Assembly: GCF_003852895.1 (NCBI RefSeq)
Contig: NZ_QUSW01000012.1
Location: 29,268 to 93,267, forward strand
DNA: 64,000 bases
Source: Rhizobacter terrae
GTDB taxonomy: Bacteria; Pseudomonadota; Gammaproteobacteria; Burkholderiales; Burkholderiaceae_C
Reading direction: 5' to 3'
Position 1 is the stretch's first letter; each line of letters opens with the position of its first letter. The notes below the pieces were generated by a model. That model was not told the origin of the DNA. It searched no databases and saw only the letters and a program-made list of their open reading frames with translations. Of this stretch, positions 52,458 through 60,059 are shown piece by piece. The position numbers and the translations under genes are program-made.

Positions 52458-53258
52458 ATGGAGCTGTTCGAGGCCATCCACTCGCTGCGCGACCTGGCGC
52501 TGCTGCTGGGCCTGTCGACCACCCGCGTCGCCGTGGCCTTCCTGCTGCTGCCGGTGTTCGCGCCGGAGACCGTGCCGGCGCTGGTGCGCAACGCCATCTT
52601 CCTGGCGATGGGCATGCTCACCGTGGCGCTGCAGCCCGCGGTGCCTGTGGAGCACTTCACCACATCGCAGTGGATTGGCCTCTTCGCCAAGGAGTCCATG
52701 CTGGGCCTGGCATTGGGCTTCGGGCTCGCGGCCTTCCTGTGGGCCTTCGAAGCCGCGGGGCAGATCGTGGACACCAAGATCAGCGTGGGCAACACGCAGC
52801 TCACCGACCCGATGTCGGGCCAGCAGGTGTCGGTGTCGGGTGCGCTCATGGGCCGCCTGGCGACCTTCATGTTCATGATGGGCGGCGGCATGCTGCTCTT
52901 CGTGGGCACGGTGGTGGAAAGCTTCCACGCCTGGCCGCTGGCGCAGATGAGCATCGTGCCCCGGCAGGCCGCCGTTCCTGTCTTCGAGCACCACCTGGCC
53001 GACCTGATGACGCTGGCCTTCCTCATCGCCGCACCGGCGCTGGTGGTGATGTTCGCGGTGGACATGTCGCTGGGCCTGGTCAACCGCTATGCACCGCAGC
53101 TCAATGTGATCGCCATCTCCATGTCCATCAAGGGCGTGGCGGGCACCGCGATCTGGATGCTGCTGCTGGCCACGCTGGCCGACGGCTTCACGCAACTGCT
53201 GGCCAAACGCATCGCGGCCATCCTGCCGACATTGGCCAGAACCTTCTCCGGTGGGTGA
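52458..53258 (+). CDS. sctT: T3SS export apparatus protein SctT
   Basis: The 266-residue FliR/YscT-family protein has about seven hydrophobic segments and motifs LGLALGFGLAAFLWAFEAAG and ISVGNTQLTDPMSGQQVSV; the FEAAG-x-IVD pattern is typical. It completes the SctRST gate and is the last gene of the main operon; element C of the palindromic set lies 55 bp after its stop, beginning a new unit. Confidence 0.96.
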   Translation: MELFEAIHSLRDLALLLGLSTTRVAVAFLLLPVFAPETVPALVRNAIFLAMGMLTVALQPAVPVEHFTTSQWIGLFAKESMLGLALGFGLAAFLWAFEAAGQIVDTKISVGNTQLTDPMSGQQVSVSGALMGRLATFMFMMGGGMLLFVGTVVESFHAWPLAQMSIVPRQAAVPVFEHHLADLMTLAFLIAAPALVVMFAVDMSLGLVNRYAPQLNVIAISMSIKGVAGTAIWMLLLATLADGFTQLLAKRIAAILPTLARTFSGG

Positions 53259-53312
53259 CGTCTTGAACGCGTGAGCTCCCACTCACGCTGGGGCCAACCC
53301 CGACAGCGTGCA

Positions 53313-53324
53313 CCCGAGCTAGGG
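53313..53324 (+). promoter_or_regulatory. T3SS-linked palindromic element, copy C
   Basis: CCCGAGCTAGGG followed by CACG, 103 bp upstream of the DUF1521 gene. On the opposite strand it reads CCCTAGCTCGGG, identical to copies A and D. No good -10 is seen at the 35-nt spacing used by copies A, B and D. Confidence 0.65.
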
Positions 53325-53427
53325 CACGAACGAACATGCTTTTACAAAGCACACGTGTTGAAGTTCGCTCCCAGGCCGTGCGCGGGTGCCGCGGCCGCCC
53401 AACCACTCCTGAGGGGAGCGACCGATC

Positions 53428-54231
53428 ATGACCGTCACCACGAGCGCCACCGTCTCTGCCACCGCCACGCTGGATGCGCGTGCCCTGTGCACCGACCCCG
53501 GCAACCCCACCCACGCCAGCACCACCAAGGTGGGCGGCAAGGTGCAGTTCGAGAACGACAACTACCGCATCACCGTCGGCGACGACAACTCGGTGAACAT
53601 CCACAACAAGAACACCGGCGAGGACTACCAGGTCTGGGGCGACCCGCACGTGAACGTGGACGGCCAGCATGCGTTCGACTTCTGGGGCACCACCACCTTC
53701 GCGCTGGACGACGGCACCAAGGTCACCATCCAGACCACGCCCTGGGCCGCCAACCCGGGTGCCACGCTGGCCTCCAAGGTCACCATCACCAACGGCGACT
53801 ACGGCGTGCACATCACCGGCGTGGACACCAACACCGTGGGTGACCTGCACTTCGACGAGGCCAAGGGCTGGGGCGGACTGCTCGACGCGGTGGTGGCCGA
53901 CGGCAACACCATCTACGAGAACTCCTACGGCAAGGGCTTCGTCGGCTTCGATGCGCAAGGCCGCCTGCGCCAGGTGGACCAGTCCTTCATCAACGGCACC
54001 GACCTGACCAAGGCCGGCCAGCTCAAGGACCGCTTCGGCGGCGCCTTCCAGCTGCTGGCGGGGCTGCTGTCCGTCACCTTCATCGGTGCGTTCCTGGGCT
54101 CGCTGGCGGGCCGCGGCGGCCCCACCAACCACCACTGGGGCGGCGGCCACGGTAAGCTGACCCTCGACGTGGACGTGAGCTTCAAGCTCGTGCTCAACGG
54201 CGGCCACCACCCTCACCACGGCCGCGCCTGA
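53428..54231 (+). CDS. DUF1521 (NopE-like, self-cleaving) putative T3SS substrate
   Basis: The 267-residue protein contains DUF1521 (residues ~35-170): FENDNYRITVGDDN, then WGDPHVNVDGQHAFDFWG and TTTFALDDGTKVTIQTTPW. In Bradyrhizobium NopE1/NopE2, T3SS substrates with this domain cut themselves at GD-PH when metal ions such as Ca2+ are present; here GDPH is residues 71-74. A Thr/Ala-rich N-terminus without signal peptide fits type III export. Residues ~205-225 are hydrophobic, and the C-terminus is His/Gly-rich (GGHHPHHGRA), unlike NopE. It lies 170 bp after sctT, downstream of palindromic element C. Confidence 0.88.
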   Translation: MTVTTSATVSATATLDARALCTDPGNPTHASTTKVGGKVQFENDNYRITVGDDNSVNIHNKNTGEDYQVWGDPHVNVDGQHAFDFWGTTTFALDDGTKVTIQTTPWAANPGATLASKVTITNGDYGVHITGVDTNTVGDLHFDEAKGWGGLLDAVVADGNTIYENSYGKGFVGFDAQGRLRQVDQSFINGTDLTKAGQLKDRFGGAFQLLAGLLSVTFIGAFLGSLAGRGGPTNHHWGGGHGKLTLDVDVSFKLVLNGGHHPHHGRA

Positions 54232-54242
54232 CGCGGCAGCTG

Positions 54243-54268
54243 GGGTGGACCCTAGCTCGGGTCCACCC
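54243..54268 (+). promoter_or_regulatory. T3SS-linked palindromic element, copy D, inside a perfect 10-bp dyad
   Basis: GGGTGGACCC, centre TAGCTC, GGGTCCACCC: a perfect 10-bp inverted repeat with CCCTAGCTCGGG (54250-54261) in the middle. It begins 12 bp after the DUF1521 stop and ends 56 bp before the next start. TATCGT, a weak -10, begins 35 nt after the core. It may both terminate the upstream transcript as RNA and bind a regulator as DNA; there is no T-tract. Confidence 0.7.
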
Positions 54269-54324
54269 GGACTGCACGCCGCCCAAGCGACCCGCTATCG
54301 TTACCCCCACACCGGTTCACGACC

Positions 54325-54564
54325 ATGTCCAGCATCCATCCCTACCAGCTCGGCGTCGGCTCGCTCGCTCCCTCTTCGCAGGGCGTGGAGGCGGCGCGGG
54401 CCGGACAACGCAGCACGGACAGCGCCGCTGCGTGGCTGGATGCGGGCGCCGACGCCACCAGCGAGGCGCTGCACGTGAGCCCGCACGATGCGCGCCGCAG
54501 CATCGACGACATCGAGCGCGACTTCATCGCCGCACTGTGCGACTCGGCCGACGGCTCGCGCTGA
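54325..54564 (+). CDS. Small T3SS-linked protein
   Basis: The 79-residue soluble protein has no signal peptide and mostly helical character (SAAAWLDAGADATSEALHVS; DARRSIDDIERDFIAAL). The family is not recognised. It lies downstream of palindromic element D and 30 bp before the 213-residue gene. Size and regulation suggest a secreted protein, chaperone or co-chaperone of the T3SS; this is inference. It is not similar to the needle subunit. Confidence 0.68.
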   Translation: MSSIHPYQLGVGSLAPSSQGVEAARAGQRSTDSAAAWLDAGADATSEALHVSPHDARRSIDDIERDFIAALCDSADGSR

Positions 54565-54594
54565 GCCGCGAGGCTTCGGCCTGAATTCCACCTG

Positions 54595-55236
54595 ATGACG
54601 CCCTCCCCTGCCTTGTCCCTTCGCCCGCGACCTGACTGGCGCGCAGCGGCGCAGCATCTCATCGATGGTTGTGCGCACCTGCCGGATGCAGCCTCTCGCG
54701 TGGAGCTGCTGGAACGCTTGTGCGTGGCCCTGGGGGACGAGCTCTACCCCGCCTTGCTGGGCGTGTTGTGCACGGTCGGTGAACGGGCCGCTCCGCCTGC
54801 GCGGCGCGCGGTGGCCAGCGCGCTGGTCGAGGGTTTGCGCAGCGGCCGCGTGCCCAGCGGACGGCGGCCGGCGTGGGGCTCGTCAGGCGCGTCGAGCATG
54901 CGCAGCCTGGGTCCCATCGAGTACCTGTGCGCCTGGTATGCGCAAGGCGGCGGCGCGCAGCCGCCCAGCGCCAGCAGCTTCGACCGGGCGATGCGCTCGC
55001 TGCTGTCGCTGGTGGGTGCCAGCGACGAGGCGCGGCTGATGTATGCGCAACGCCTGATGGCCGTGGCCGACGATCCGCTGTCAGGCACGCTCACACGAAG
55101 CACCCGCGACGGGCTGCGCCAACTCGCATCGCGCTGGGAAGCCGATGCTGCGGACGTGCAGGCGCCGGTGGATGCGTTCCTGCACGCCTTGCAAGGCGGC
55201 GGGTTGCAAGGCCTGGCCACCCGGCGTTTCCTTTGA
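54595..55236 (+). CDS. T3SS-linked hypothetical protein
   Basis: The 213-residue, soluble, alanine/arginine/leucine-rich helical protein has no signal peptide. A central low-complexity linker (RRPAWGSSGASSMRSLGP) separates two helical halves (LELLERLCVALGDELYPALL and RAMRSLLSLVGASDEARLMY). No known domain was recognised. It follows the 79-residue gene by 30 bp, probably in the same transcript, and is convergent with the hydrolase gene. The helical tetrad is similar in style to gatekeeper or chaperone modules but no family can be named. Confidence 0.65.
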   Translation: MTPSPALSLRPRPDWRAAAQHLIDGCAHLPDAASRVELLERLCVALGDELYPALLGVLCTVGERAAPPARRAVASALVEGLRSGRVPSGRRPAWGSSGASSMRSLGPIEYLCAWYAQGGGAQPPSASSFDRAMRSLLSLVGASDEARLMYAQRLMAVADDPLSGTLTRSTRDGLRQLASRWEADAADVQAPVDAFLHALQGGGLQGLATRRFL

Positions 55237-55259
55237 CCCGCTGACCATGAGCCCGTGGC

Positions 55260-57464
55260 TCATGGGTTGGGAATCAGGTTCGAGGAAATGTTCGTCGGTG
55301 CCGGCTGGTACCAGTTCTGGTTGTCCAGCGGGAGGATGAACCCCAAGGCCTGCAAGTCGTTCGCGGCCGCCCGGTATTTGGCGATGTAGTCCGACCGCGT
55401 GGGATAGAGGTCAGCCAGCGTGGCGCGCTTGTCACCGGCTGATTTGACGGATGCATTGACCGCCAGCGGAACGGAGGATCCCTCAAGGCCACAGCTCTCG
55501 CCGACAGCGAATCCATTCTTGCGCAGGCTCCAACCCACGTAACTCGACACAGGCACCTTGACTTCGGGCGTGATGATGCCGCCCATCTCATTGCCATTGC
55601 TGTCCAGCTTGGGAACGTGCTGGACATAGCCCTTGGTGAAATCCACGATCGGCTCGGCCTGGCCACTGGCGGGAAAGTAGTCGGTGGTGTAGATCTGGTT
55701 GTAGTAGCCGACGTGCGCGCCATTGATGACCGTCGGCGTGGCTGCGTCACCGATGGGCACCTTGACGTTGGTGACATCCGCTGGGAAAGCGTAGTTGGTC
55801 TGGGTTGGTGTCATGCGGATCGCCCCGCCCGCGACCGTGGGGTGCACCGAGGACGGAGGCACCGCGCCGACAGTCACCCAGTCCGTCAACCTCGACAGCA
55901 GCGCGCGCCACACCGTCGCTGTCTTGATGTTGACTGTCGGAAACAGGCACGCGCTCGTCGACGCTGGCAAGGTGTTGATCCCGGTTCTGACGCCCACGCC
56001 CGATTGATGCTTCGCGCCGGCAATCAGGTAGACGCGCACATTGGAAGGCAGCGCCAGGTCATTCTCATGGTCGTCGGTCACGACCAGCGATCCGCGCCCT
56101 TGCCACCACTCCACCGAACTGTCGACGTGCAAGATCCTGGGGCAGGTGGCGGTCGCCAGGCACTTCTTGAGGATGCCGTCGGACACGCCGGAATAACGAT
56201 CGGTCAGCACGCCGTAGGTGAAAGGAAACTGATCCCCCGGTTGCCAATGATCAGAGTGCGCCGTCGTTGTCGCACCGGGCTGCGAGAAGCGTTGGTTGAC
56301 CCAGGTTCGCTTGGCACCGGAAATGATCGGCAGCATCCCGTCGAAAACGATCTTGCCGAATTTGTCGACGTTGAAACCCTGGTAGAGGAAGTCCTTCAGG
56401 AAGCGGCCGGACTGCGATTCACCGGCTGCGACCGCCACGTCGAAGTTCGTCGGCGGATTGCTGGAGCAACTGGCCACGATGCATCGGGCCGACAACATGT
56501 CGCGCAGCGGGTTGGCGTGTCCTTGCGCATCGGCCGGCAGGTTTTTCAGGTAGGACACCAGGTCGCGCACGGCGGCGAAGCCAATGCCGTTGACGCGCGG
56601 CTGCTTGGCTCGATAGACAAAGGTGTAGATGGTGCCGGCGTCCGGCTTCACGCTGACGTTGTGTTCGTCCGGCACGAACTGGGGCGGCGTGAAAGAGACG
56701 GAGTAGCTGCCATCGGAATTGGCGACGTACTTCCAGTCGCTGACTGCAGCGGAATAGGACGTCCGATAGCCCAACTGGTGATTGCTGTTGTACCAGGACT
56801 GGCGTGCGCTGAACTTGACTTCCGAGAAGTCCGTCAACGAGGCTGGCTTGTAGCTGAGCCGCATCGTGGTCCCGGACCCGATGAACTCCTGGGTGGTCAA
56901 GCCAGTGATCTCGGTCCCATCCGCATTCTTGGCGGTTGGAAAGGCGGTGCCCACGGCGCCATGAAGGCTGTCACCGCTTTGCGGGATGTCGCCCTGCCAC
57001 CCGCTCCAGACGAGCGTGTAGCCCTTTTGCAGCAGGGACGGAAAAGTCGCAGGCGGCACCGTGCCGGCCACGAGATCTCCTCCAACGAAATCGCCCAGCC
57101 CCAACTTGCCGCCGCGATTCACCACGTCGTAGTAGAGCAGCCTGGTCGCGTTGGCTGCGGACTGGGGGCGCAGGATCAGCACGTCGGTCGAGTAGGAGAC
57201 GAGCCCGTTGGCATCGCGGGGAGCGTTGGCCAGGTCCACGATGCCGGCATTCAATGCATGCGCCGGATCGAGCTTGCCATGAGCGATGGCAGTGATGAGC
57301 ACATAGGGGCCTGCCGCCCCTGGCGGCGTCGCGCCGCCGAATGCGGCAGCGGTGGACACGATCTCAAAGTTGTCGATCACCCCCGCAGCCGCATGGGCTG
57401 GCGCATGCATTCCCAATGGTGCTGCAGCGACCAGCACAAGAAGTCCATTCAGCAAGCGCTTCAT
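55260..57464 (-). CDS. Exported alpha/beta hydrolase-domain protein
   Basis: The 734-residue protein has a signal peptide (LLVLVAAAPLGMHAPAHA). It belongs to a family of large alpha/beta-hydrolase-domain proteins (Abhydrolase_10-like): LLYYDVVNRGG at the start, AVAAGESQSGRFLKDF with a nucleophile-elbow-like serine (G-E-S-Q-S-G), and DGMLPIISG. ATG 57464 has GGAGG upstream. It is convergent with the T3SS-linked genes (23 bp between stops) and divergent from the GH5 gene, with 366 bp between them. Probable esterase-type hydrolase in the periplasm or outside; substrate unknown. Confidence 0.82.
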   Translation of the reverse strand: MKRLLNGLLVLVAAAPLGMHAPAHAAAGVIDNFEIVSTAAAFGGATPPGAAGPYVLITAIAHGKLDPAHALNAGIVDLANAPRDANGLVSYSTDVLILRPQSAANATRLLYYDVVNRGGKLGLGDFVGGDLVAGTVPPATFPSLLQKGYTLVWSGWQGDIPQSGDSLHGAVGTAFPTAKNADGTEITGLTTQEFIGSGTTMRLSYKPASLTDFSEVKFSARQSWYNSNHQLGYRTSYSAAVSDWKYVANSDGSYSVSFTPPQFVPDEHNVSVKPDAGTIYTFVYRAKQPRVNGIGFAAVRDLVSYLKNLPADAQGHANPLRDMLSARCIVASCSSNPPTNFDVAVAAGESQSGRFLKDFLYQGFNVDKFGKIVFDGMLPIISGAKRTWVNQRFSQPGATTTAHSDHWQPGDQFPFTYGVLTDRYSGVSDGILKKCLATATCPRILHVDSSVEWWQGRGSLVVTDDHENDLALPSNVRVYLIAGAKHQSGVGVRTGINTLPASTSACLFPTVNIKTATVWRALLSRLTDWVTVGAVPPSSVHPTVAGGAIRMTPTQTNYAFPADVTNVKVPIGDAATPTVINGAHVGYYNQIYTTDYFPASGQAEPIVDFTKGYVQHVPKLDSNGNEMGGIITPEVKVPVSSYVGWSLRKNGFAVGESCGLEGSSVPLAVNASVKSAGDKRATLADLYPTRSDYIAKYRAAANDLQALGFILPLDNQNWYQPAPTNISSNLIPNP

Positions 57465-57830
57465 CTGTCCCTCCAAAGGGCGCATCACTCGGGTGAACGC
57501 CGCGAACAAGAGATGTTGGTTGTCTCCTCGGTCCGCGCAGTGTTGGAGCAGCCGTCGGGCCGATCAATGAACCTGCCCGCTCGACCTTTAGCCAGATCGG
57601 AAACGTCGGTGACTGCTTCGCACCGCGCTGACGACTCAGGGTCTGTCCGGAGGTCGCCATCAAAACTAGCCTAGTGCACCGCCCATACCTGTAACTCGCG
57701 TAAACCCTTGTTCGCAAAAACTTGACGAGTTCGCGCCGAAGACAATAATCCGCAGCAAAAGTGGAACCGATTCCACACAGCGGCCGACAGACGCACACTG
57801 CGGCCCCTCTCACCACGCTCGGAGACAACC
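57465..57830. promoter_or_regulatory. Divergent intergenic region, hydrolase gene / GH5 gene
   Basis: These 366 bp hold no gene. The right part has a promoter-like TTGACG (57722-57727), 16-bp spacer and AATAAT (57744-57749). Just downstream is GTGGAA-CCGA-TTCCAC (57761-57776), a perfect 6-bp dyad with central CG that looks like a LacI-type operator. It is different from O1/O2, so the regulator is probably encoded elsewhere. The left part (57465-57710) shows nothing recognisable. Confidence 0.55.
57761..57776. promoter_or_regulatory. Palindromic operator-like site of the GH5 gene
   Basis: GTGGAACCGATTCCAC has perfect 6-bp arms, 55 bp upstream of the GH5 ATG and 11 bp after the candidate -10. 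The CG centre and position over the start of transcription fit repression by a LacI-family sugar regulator. Confidence 0.55.
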
Positions 57831-59951
57831 ATGTCCACCTCTTCGCAACAGCCCTTGCGGGCTGCGTCGCGCGCTGCCGCATGCCTGCTCGCAGCCCTGG
57901 CGCTGCAACTGCCCGGCAGCGTCTGGGCACACAGCAACTTCCTCAAGGTCGACGGCCGCGTCGTCCGCAACCAGAACGGCACGGGCGATCCCGTCTACCT
58001 GCGCGGCGTGAACCTCGGCGGCTGGCAGGTGCACGAGTCGTGGATGTCGCCGCTCGTGGGTGCGAGCGACGACTACACCATGCGCCGCACCCTCAGCCAG
58101 CGCTTCGGCGATGCAGGCCGCGACGCCCTCATCAACGCCTACCAGGACAGCTGGCTGCAGGAGAAGGACTTCCGCATCCTCTCCAACCTCGGCATGAGCG
58201 CGGTGCGCCTGCCCATCTACTACCTCAACCACATGAACGAGGACGGCACCTGGAAGCGCGATTCCTCCGGGCGCATCGACTTCCGTCGCATCGAGTGGGT
58301 GGTGGCGATGGCGAAGAAGTACCGCATGTACGTCATCCTCGACCTGCATGGCGCCCCCGGCTCGCAGAACGGCGCCGACCACAGCGGCCGCATCGGCGGC
58401 TCGGGTGCACTGTGGAACAACAGCACCTACCAGGCGCAGACGCTCACCTTCTGGCGCGAGCTGGCCACGCGCTTCCGTGACGAGTCCACCGTGGCCGGCT
58501 ACGACGTGCTCAACGAACCGTCGCTGAACTACCCCAGTCCGGCCACGCGACCGGTGCTGGACATGTATGACCACATCTACCGCGAACTGCGTGCGGCGGA
58601 CCCGAACCACATCGTGATCATGGAAGGCATCTGGGACTGGACTGCCATCACACGACCCAGCGACTACGGCTGGACCAACGTGATCTACGAGTTCCACTAC
58701 TACAACTGGAACAACGAATCGAACTACCAGGCGCAGGTGGACTTCGTCGAGTCCAAGGTCAACCAGGAGAAGCAATACCTCGCGTACAACGTGCCGCACT
58801 ACGTCGGCGAGTTCATGCTGTTCAACCTGCAAAGCAGCTGGGAATACGCACTGCGCCGCTACAACGAAGTGGGCTGGCACTGGACGAGCTGGACCTACAA
58901 GGGCACCAACGTCGGCAACTGGGCGCTGTACAACCACAGCAACGCCGACTCGGCCAAGCCCAACGTGGCCACCGACAGCTACGCCACCATCGAAGCCAGG
59001 TGGCGCAGCTGGGACACCGAGCTGAACATGGTGCCCAACAGCATGCTCAATGCGGTGTTCAAGGCGGCGCTCACGGGCAGCAACAGCCTCATCCGCCCCT
59101 TGCCGTATGAAGGCCGCTGGAACGCCGCCAGCAAGCTGGAGGCAGAACACTTCTATTCGCAAAGCGGCGTGAGCTTCGACAGCACCGGCGTGGGCAGCTT
59201 GGATGCCGGCGACTGGCTGCGCTACATCGACCTCGACTTCGGTGCAGGCATGGACCGCATCCGGCTGAATCTCGCGGTGGATGCAGCCTATGCCGGCAAG
59301 ACCATCGAGGTTCGGCTGGACAGCCCGACGGGCGCGCAAGTCGGCACGGTGACCGTGCCCAGCACCGGTGGATGGACGACCTTCCACGAGGTCGTGACGC
59401 CCATCCAGCGCACGTCCGGCGTGCACAACCTCTACCTCGTGGCGCGCGGCGGCAACGGCGTGGCCAACATCGACTGGCTGCAGTTCGAGGACAGCACTGG
59501 CGGCGTGGTGCCGGGCCTGCCGGTGTCTGGCCAACGGTACGCATTGATGGCCAAGAACAGCAACCGCAGCCTGGACGTGCGCGACGTGTCCACCAGCGAC
59601 GGCGCCTTGCTGCAGCAGTGGAGCTACGGCGGCGGCGCCAACCAGAAGTGGATCGCGACGAGCAGCGGCAACGGCCTGTGGCAGCTGCGCTCGGTGCTGA
59701 GCAACAAATGCGCCGACGTGGCCGGCGTGAGCACCGCCAATGGCGCGGCCATGCAGCAATGGACCTGCACCGGAGGCGCCAACCAACAGTTCCGGCTCGA
59801 AGACCAGGGCGGCGGCTACTTCTACATGCGCGCCTCCCACAGCAACAGGTGCCTGGCCGTAGCCGGCGCATCGACGCTGGACGGCGCCGCAGTGCAGCAG
59901 TGGGACTGCGGCGGCGACAACACGCGCTGGCGCTTCGACCCGGTCCAGTAA
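57831..59951 (+). CDS. Secreted GH5 glycoside hydrolase with CBM6-like and ricin-B modules
   Basis: The 706-residue protein has a signal peptide (LLAALALQLPGSVWA). The GH5 domain (~residues 37-390) holds VYLRGVNLGGW, the acid/base Glu in YDVLNEPS and the nucleophile Glu in YVGEFML. A CBM6-like jelly roll follows (LEAEHFYSQSGV; LDAGDWLRYIDLDFG; IDWLQFED, ~430-565), and finally a ricin-B-type lectin (CBM13) with repeated QxW motifs (LQQWSYGG; MQQWTCTG; VQQWDCGG). It hydrolyses an extracellular beta-glucan-type polymer. The long GH5 (exo-beta-1,3-glucanase/cellulase-like) is typical in Comamonadaceae-like soil bacteria. Confidence 0.93.
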   Translation: MSTSSQQPLRAASRAAACLLAALALQLPGSVWAHSNFLKVDGRVVRNQNGTGDPVYLRGVNLGGWQVHESWMSPLVGASDDYTMRRTLSQRFGDAGRDALINAYQDSWLQEKDFRILSNLGMSAVRLPIYYLNHMNEDGTWKRDSSGRIDFRRIEWVVAMAKKYRMYVILDLHGAPGSQNGADHSGRIGGSGALWNNSTYQAQTLTFWRELATRFRDESTVAGYDVLNEPSLNYPSPATRPVLDMYDHIYRELRAADPNHIVIMEGIWDWTAITRPSDYGWTNVIYEFHYYNWNNESNYQAQVDFVESKVNQEKQYLAYNVPHYVGEFMLFNLQSSWEYALRRYNEVGWHWTSWTYKGTNVGNWALYNHSNADSAKPNVATDSYATIEARWRSWDTELNMVPNSMLNAVFKAALTGSNSLIRPLPYEGRWNAASKLEAEHFYSQSGVSFDSTGVGSLDAGDWLRYIDLDFGAGMDRIRLNLAVDAAYAGKTIEVRLDSPTGAQVGTVTVPSTGGWTTFHEVVTPIQRTSGVHNLYLVARGGNGVANIDWLQFEDSTGGVVPGLPVSGQRYALMAKNSNRSLDVRDVSTSDGALLQQWSYGGGANQKWIATSSGNGLWQLRSVLSNKCADVAGVSTANGAAMQQWTCTGGANQQFRLEDQGGGYFYMRASHSNRCLAVAGASTLDGAAVQQWDCGGDNTRWRFDPVQ

Positions 59952-60059
59952 TTCCAATTCCTTCGGCACGGTTCCACACGACCAAGAGACCCGCCGCGGC
60001 AGGCATCGCCCTGCCCGCGAGCCGAGTCCATCCCACCTCACTTGCCTTTTGGAGACTCC

